Origin: Coriaria nepalensis
Taxonomy: Eukaryota; Streptophyta; Magnoliopsida; Cucurbitales; Coriariaceae
DNA length: 64,000 nucleotides
Direction of reading: 5' to 3'
Assembly (NCBI GenBank): GCA_027186245.1
Contig: CP114482.1
Location: 13,349,209-13,413,208, forward strand
Shown here: positions 63,683-64,000 of the stretch, in pieces
How positions within the stretch are numbered: position 1 is the stretch's first letter
Layout: every line of letters begins with the position of its first letter
The notes under the pieces: model-generated
What the model saw: only the letters and a program-made list of their open reading frames with translations
Told to the model about the DNA's origin: nothing
The model's database searches: none
Made by a program: the position numbers and the translations under genes

Positions 63683-64000
63683 ATTAATGCATTATTTTAA
63701 CCTTAAAAAGCCTACCATTCAGTCTTTTCATATCATTAAATTATTTGAAAGCACATCGAACGAATTCTATTTTTGTATTTAAAACACGACTTTCATGCAT
63801 AACTTGCAAATGATCTATTGAAGGCAACTATACATTTTGTTAGCCTTAAAGTCGTATAATTGCGTCTCTTTCAGTCATTAAATCATTCTAAATCACTTCG
63901 ACCGAACTTCACACTTTAAACATGACTTCCATGCATAACTTGCACTTGATCTATTGAAGGCAACAATGTATTTGTTTAGCCATAAAATCATGTCATTGAG
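63683..64000 (+). repeat. Divergent class 2 units at the window edge
   Basis: The final 318 bases hold the rest of a C' monomer, an A' and a partial B'. They carry variants absent from the preceding 10 kb: TTTTAACCTTAAAAAGCC, TTTTTGTATTTAAAACACG, TATACATTTTGTTAGCC, TTCGACCGAAC and AATGTATTTG. The C' wording resembles units near 40,970. The young duplicated block therefore appears to end here. No gene is present. Confidence 0.75.

Larger units (their letters stand above)
1..64000 (+). repeat. Satellite DNA array with trimeric higher-order repeat
   Basis: The complete window is tandem satellite DNA. Three monomer types, each opening with CTATTG and a following GGCAAC or GACAAC, recur in fixed order every 419-421 bp. 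Successive A-type anchors near the start fall at 2, 421, 840, 1,260, 1,680 and 2,099. All monomers have the same orientation; I found no inverted block. A hand count of one B monomer gives 15 G and 26 C in 142 bases (29% GC), so the + strand is C-rich relative to G. No stretch of even 300 bases departs from the repeat, and the array is cut by both window ends. Arrays of this kind are typical of eukaryotic centromeric or pericentromeric heterochromatin. I do not recognise the family, and the centromere assignment is inference. Confidence 0.98.
39827..64000 (+). repeat. Class 2 HOR domain (A'-B'-C'), about 57 units
   Basis: The same trimer order continues with a period of about 421 bp, but every monomer carries class-specific changes. 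A' has GTCGTATAATTGCGTCTC where A has GTCATATTTTTGCGTCTC. B' has GAGTCTCTTGTAGTGATTAA where B has GAGTCTCTTCTAGTCATTAA. C' has CTATTGCAGACAACGATGC in many copies, plus TTTTCATATCATTAAATTA and AAAACACGACTTTC. C' is usually 143 bp and A' 135-136 bp. Roughly 15% of positions look different from class 1 by eye, much more than units differ within a class. The block from about 52.8 to 63.7 kb is the most homogeneous part. The array continues past base 64,000. Confidence 0.95.

Noticed and set aside
1..64000. CRISPR-like regular repetition
   Set aside because: The period is about 140/420 bp with no short repeats separated by unique spacers; every base belongs to a repeated monomer.
1..64000. Identity with a well-known satellite such as primate alpha satellite or the Arabidopsis 180-bp repeat
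   Set aside because: Monomer length (135-143 bp) and sequence words do not match any satellite I can recall, so naming a family or species would be a guess.
1..64000. T runs as RNA polymerase III terminators and TATAAT-like words (GTATAATTG in A') as promoters
   Set aside because: They occur once per repeat unit in AT-rich DNA, with no associated gene, so they have no predictive value here.

Overview
The whole 64,000-base window is one uninterrupted array of satellite DNA. I see no protein gene, RNA gene, transposon, CRISPR array or unique sequence in it. AT-rich monomers of about 135-143 bp run head to tail, all in the same orientation. They are organised as a three-monomer higher-order repeat (HOR) of about 419-421 bp, here called A-B-C. 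The array is already repeating at base 1 and still repeating at base 64,000, so both true ends lie outside the window. A multi-kilobase satellite with HOR structure points to a eukaryotic nuclear chromosome, most likely a centromeric, pericentromeric or other constitutive-heterochromatin block. I do not recognise the monomer as a named satellite family, so I do not name the lineage.

Layout. Bases 1-39,691 are a class 1 domain, about 94 HOR units with A 135 bp, B 142 bp and C 142 bp. Bases 39,692-39,826 are a single hybrid monomer, A-like at its 5' end and C'-like at its 3' end. It adds one extra monomer and marks an abrupt switch. Bases 39,827-64,000 are a class 2 domain (A'-B'-C', about 57 units of about 421 bp). 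It has the same trimer architecture but many fixed substitutions in every monomer. The last 320 bases (from about 63,683) leave the young duplicated block of class 2 and return to a more divergent variant.

Inside each domain the array has grown by multi-unit tandem and segmental duplication. By eye I can trace shared private variants at shifts of 1, 2, 3, 4, 6 and 12 HOR units. Examples are a 5,050-bp (12-unit) tandem pair at 52,854-62,953, a nested 1,263-bp (3-unit) pair within each copy, a 1,261-bp pair at 47,340-49,862, and a roughly 4-kb pair at 5,000-8,720 and 10,578-14,633. Three off-register monomers (6,413-6,548; 30,055-30,190; 39,692-39,826) record exchanges between different monomer types.

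There is no gene network here. What works together is sequence structure: conserved short dyads repeated in almost every monomer, a fixed 135/142/142 spacing, and layered unequal exchange. A centromere role is an inference that cannot be settled from sequence alone.
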